Assembly (NCBI GenBank): GCA_045652135.1
Contig: JAZRTS010000136.1
Coordinates: forward strand, 1-25,814
Direction: 5' to 3'
From: RGIG7213 sp045652135
GTDB lineage: Bacteria; Bacillota; Clostridia; Oscillospirales; CAG-272
Length of the DNA stretch: 25,814 nt
Part shown: piece after piece, positions 24,367 to 25,814 of the stretch
Layout: the number at the start of each line of letters is the position of its first letter
How positions within the stretch are numbered: position 1 is the first letter of the stretch
Notes under the pieces: generated by a model
What the model was told of the DNA's origin: nothing
Databases searched by the model: none
Seen by the model: only the letters and a program-made list of their open reading frames with translations
Made by a program: the position numbers and the translations under genes

Positions 24367-25814
24367 TTAATCAATAGGTCTGTATGCGTAGTAGAAGGTG
24401 GGCTGATCGCCTGTACCTATCCTCTGTATAAACGGTGCTCTGCCCTGATAATATTCAGAACCGTGTACATATCTGATTCTTGCAACAGAACCGTGGTCAT
24501 ATCTCAAATATGTATTTCCGCCCATGTTACCGCTCGCGCAGATAAATACGTGAGCAGGCGAACCGGGTCTTGTGGAGTCATACGTTGTGAATACTATATC
24601 ACCGGGCAAAAGAGCCGCAGGATTCGTTATCCTCTGATATCCAAGGCTTGCAAGCCATGAGGGCTGCTGGAAAACAACCAAGCCGTGGTCGATTATGTTT
24701 CCTCTTGCATTGGTAACACCCGATTTCCAGAGTGTCCAGTCAACAAGTCTGTCACAGCTGCTGATTCTTTCAGTGGATGCTACAGGTCTGTTTATGTCAA
24801 GATACTGCCAGTTATAGCCGGGATTGTACGTTGCGTGACCGTATGCAAAGCCATGTATAGCTGCAAAGTCAGAAATAAGCTTTGCATTGTAAAGCATCTT
24901 TGCTGCCATAAGTGTCGGGCAGGGATTATATACAAGATTCTGTCCCTGATGTACGACCTGACCGAGGAATACTGTCGTTGCTGCCTTAGCTGCATCGAGT
25001 GTTTCGTATCTGCCGTATACAACAGTATTGTAAGGATCCGTTACCGTGTATGCAGGAAGCTTCAGTGCATAGTCCTCAACTGTAAACTGCTGTGCCGGTG
25101 AGCCATTGTATGTATACAAGTTGATGTTTCTGCCTTCCTCATCAACACCGCCGTGAATATCCACGACAAACTTTTTATTTGCCGCTGAAGCAAGTATCGC
25201 CTTTCCGTCCTTCATATAAATATACCATCTCTGTGCCTTTGTGGCGTTGTCATCATAAGTTTGTATATTTGTTCCGTCAGCTATTGCACCTGTATAGATA
25301 TCCAACGACTTTCCGTTCATCGCACTGGTTATCTTGTACGTGCCGTCGCCCTGAGGCTCAAACTTCCAGTACTGTCTTATGCTCTTGAGTGCAACGTTGC
25401 CGTTTGATTCAACTGCAATACTGCGGCTGCCGAATATAAGGTTAGCATAGAACATCGACTGTGTCAAAGGTCCTGCTTTATCAAAATAATCTTCAGCATT
25501 TACATCAAAATCGTCTATTTTGTTGATATAAAACACCTGTGCATCCGAATAATTCAAGCCGTACATGTGAACATTGGCATCATTTTCGGTTGAGCCTGCA
25601 AATATATCTACAACTCTGTCATCTGCGCACTTTGAGCGAAGGATGTATCCGCCTTCATGCTCAACAAGATACCATCTCTGGTTATCTGCTTCGTGTGCCC
25701 TGTAAAGTGAAACATTTGCGCCCTGTTCAGGAGATGCATACGAAACCTCCATAGCTGTACCCATACCGACGCTTGTAATAACATATGTACCGTCATCGTG
25801 ACGTACAAAGTGCC
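24367..25814 (-). CDS. Secreted ricin-lectin / NlpC-P60-like protein, copy 3, 5' end beyond the window
   Basis: The open frame continues to the right edge, so 481 C-terminal residues are visible and the true start is outside; an internal Met at 25764 is not the start. Visible parts begin inside the first ricin-type module ('HFVRHDDGTYVI', then 'NQRWYLVEHEGGYILRS') and continue through the second ricin-type module, a 'YGRYETLDAAK' linker and the papain-like domain with catalytic-type Cys in 'SSCDRLVDWTLWKSG' (Cys codon at 24754-24756), His in 'AHVFIC' and 'RYDHGS'. Long stretches are identical or nearly so to copy 2, indicating a recent tandem duplication. A signal peptide and dockerin are expected upstream by analogy but are not seen. 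Confidence 0.85.
   Translation of the reverse strand, partial: HFVRHDDGTYVITSVGMGTAMEVSYASPEQGANVSLYRAHEADNQRWYLVEHEGGYILRSKCADDRVVDIFAGSTENDANVHMYGLNYSDAQVFYINKIDDFDVNAEDYFDKAGPLTQSMFYANLIFGSRSIAVESNGNVALKSIRQYWKFEPQGDGTYKITSAMNGKSLDIYTGAIADGTNIQTYDDNATKAQRWYIYMKDGKAILASAANKKFVVDIHGGVDEEGRNINLYTYNGSPAQQFTVEDYALKLPAYTVTDPYNTVVYGRYETLDAAKAATTVFLGQVVHQGQNLVYNPCPTLMAAKMLYNAKLISDFAAIHGFAYGHATYNPGYNWQYLDINRPVASTERISSCDRLVDWTLWKSGVTNARGNIIDHGLVVFQQPSWLASLGYQRITNPAALLPGDIVFTTYDSTRPGSPAHVFICASGNMGGNTYLRYDHGSVARIRYVHGSEYYQGRAPFIQRIGTGDQPTFYYAYRPID

Overview
The window looks like chromosomal DNA of a low-to-moderate-GC Gram-positive anaerobe, most likely a gut or rumen clostridium of the Oscillospirales/Ruminococcaceae type. 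The signs are near-consensus sigma-A promoters, strong AGGAGG-type ribosome binding sites, several dockerin-bearing secreted proteins, a BspA-type leucine-rich-repeat surface protein, ricin-type lectin modules and a giant VWA surface protein. No rRNA, tRNA, CRISPR array, transposase or prophage gene was seen. The taxonomic call is inference from gene content.

Layout. 5-2380 (-): secreted LRR-dockerin protein, divergent from mntP (2609-3193, +), a manganese exporter. 3316-14748 (-): the most interesting part. It is one apparent six-gene operon, in transcription order: a 2715-residue secreted VWA/repeat protein; an 81-residue five-cysteine peptide with a leader-like N terminus; a hairpin terminator/attenuator; a membrane-anchored exported protein; an HPr-kinase-like P-loop protein; a radical SAM/SPASM enzyme; and a PqqD-like protein. 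The last four genes are tightly packed (gaps of 1 and 16 nt, and a TAATG stop/start overlap). This has the composition of a RiPP (ribosomally made, post-translationally modified peptide) locus, but it is physically joined to a giant adhesin-like gene.

15029-16255 (+): cytoplasmic GH29 alpha-L-fucosidase. 16296-16673 (-): small protein resembling the DUF1874/STIV-B116 fold (the fold of viral ring nucleases), apparently lacking the catalytic His. 16899-19157 (+): membrane-anchored NAGPA-type phosphodiester glycosidase with an acidic Thr-rich stalk. 19277-19594 (-): MazG-like NTP pyrophosphohydrolase. 19659 to the right edge (-): three tandem paralogues. The two complete copies carry signal peptide, dockerin, two ricin-type lectin modules and a C-terminal NlpC/P60-like cysteine peptidase; the third runs off the window and only its C-terminal part is visible. 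The two visible promoter regions share a conserved block.

Most of the window concerns the cell surface and glycans: adhesion (LRR and VWA proteins), glycan handling (fucosidase, phosphodiester glycosidase, lectin modules) and probable peptidoglycan cleavage. Proteins carrying dockerins would dock onto cohesins encoded elsewhere; none is visible here.
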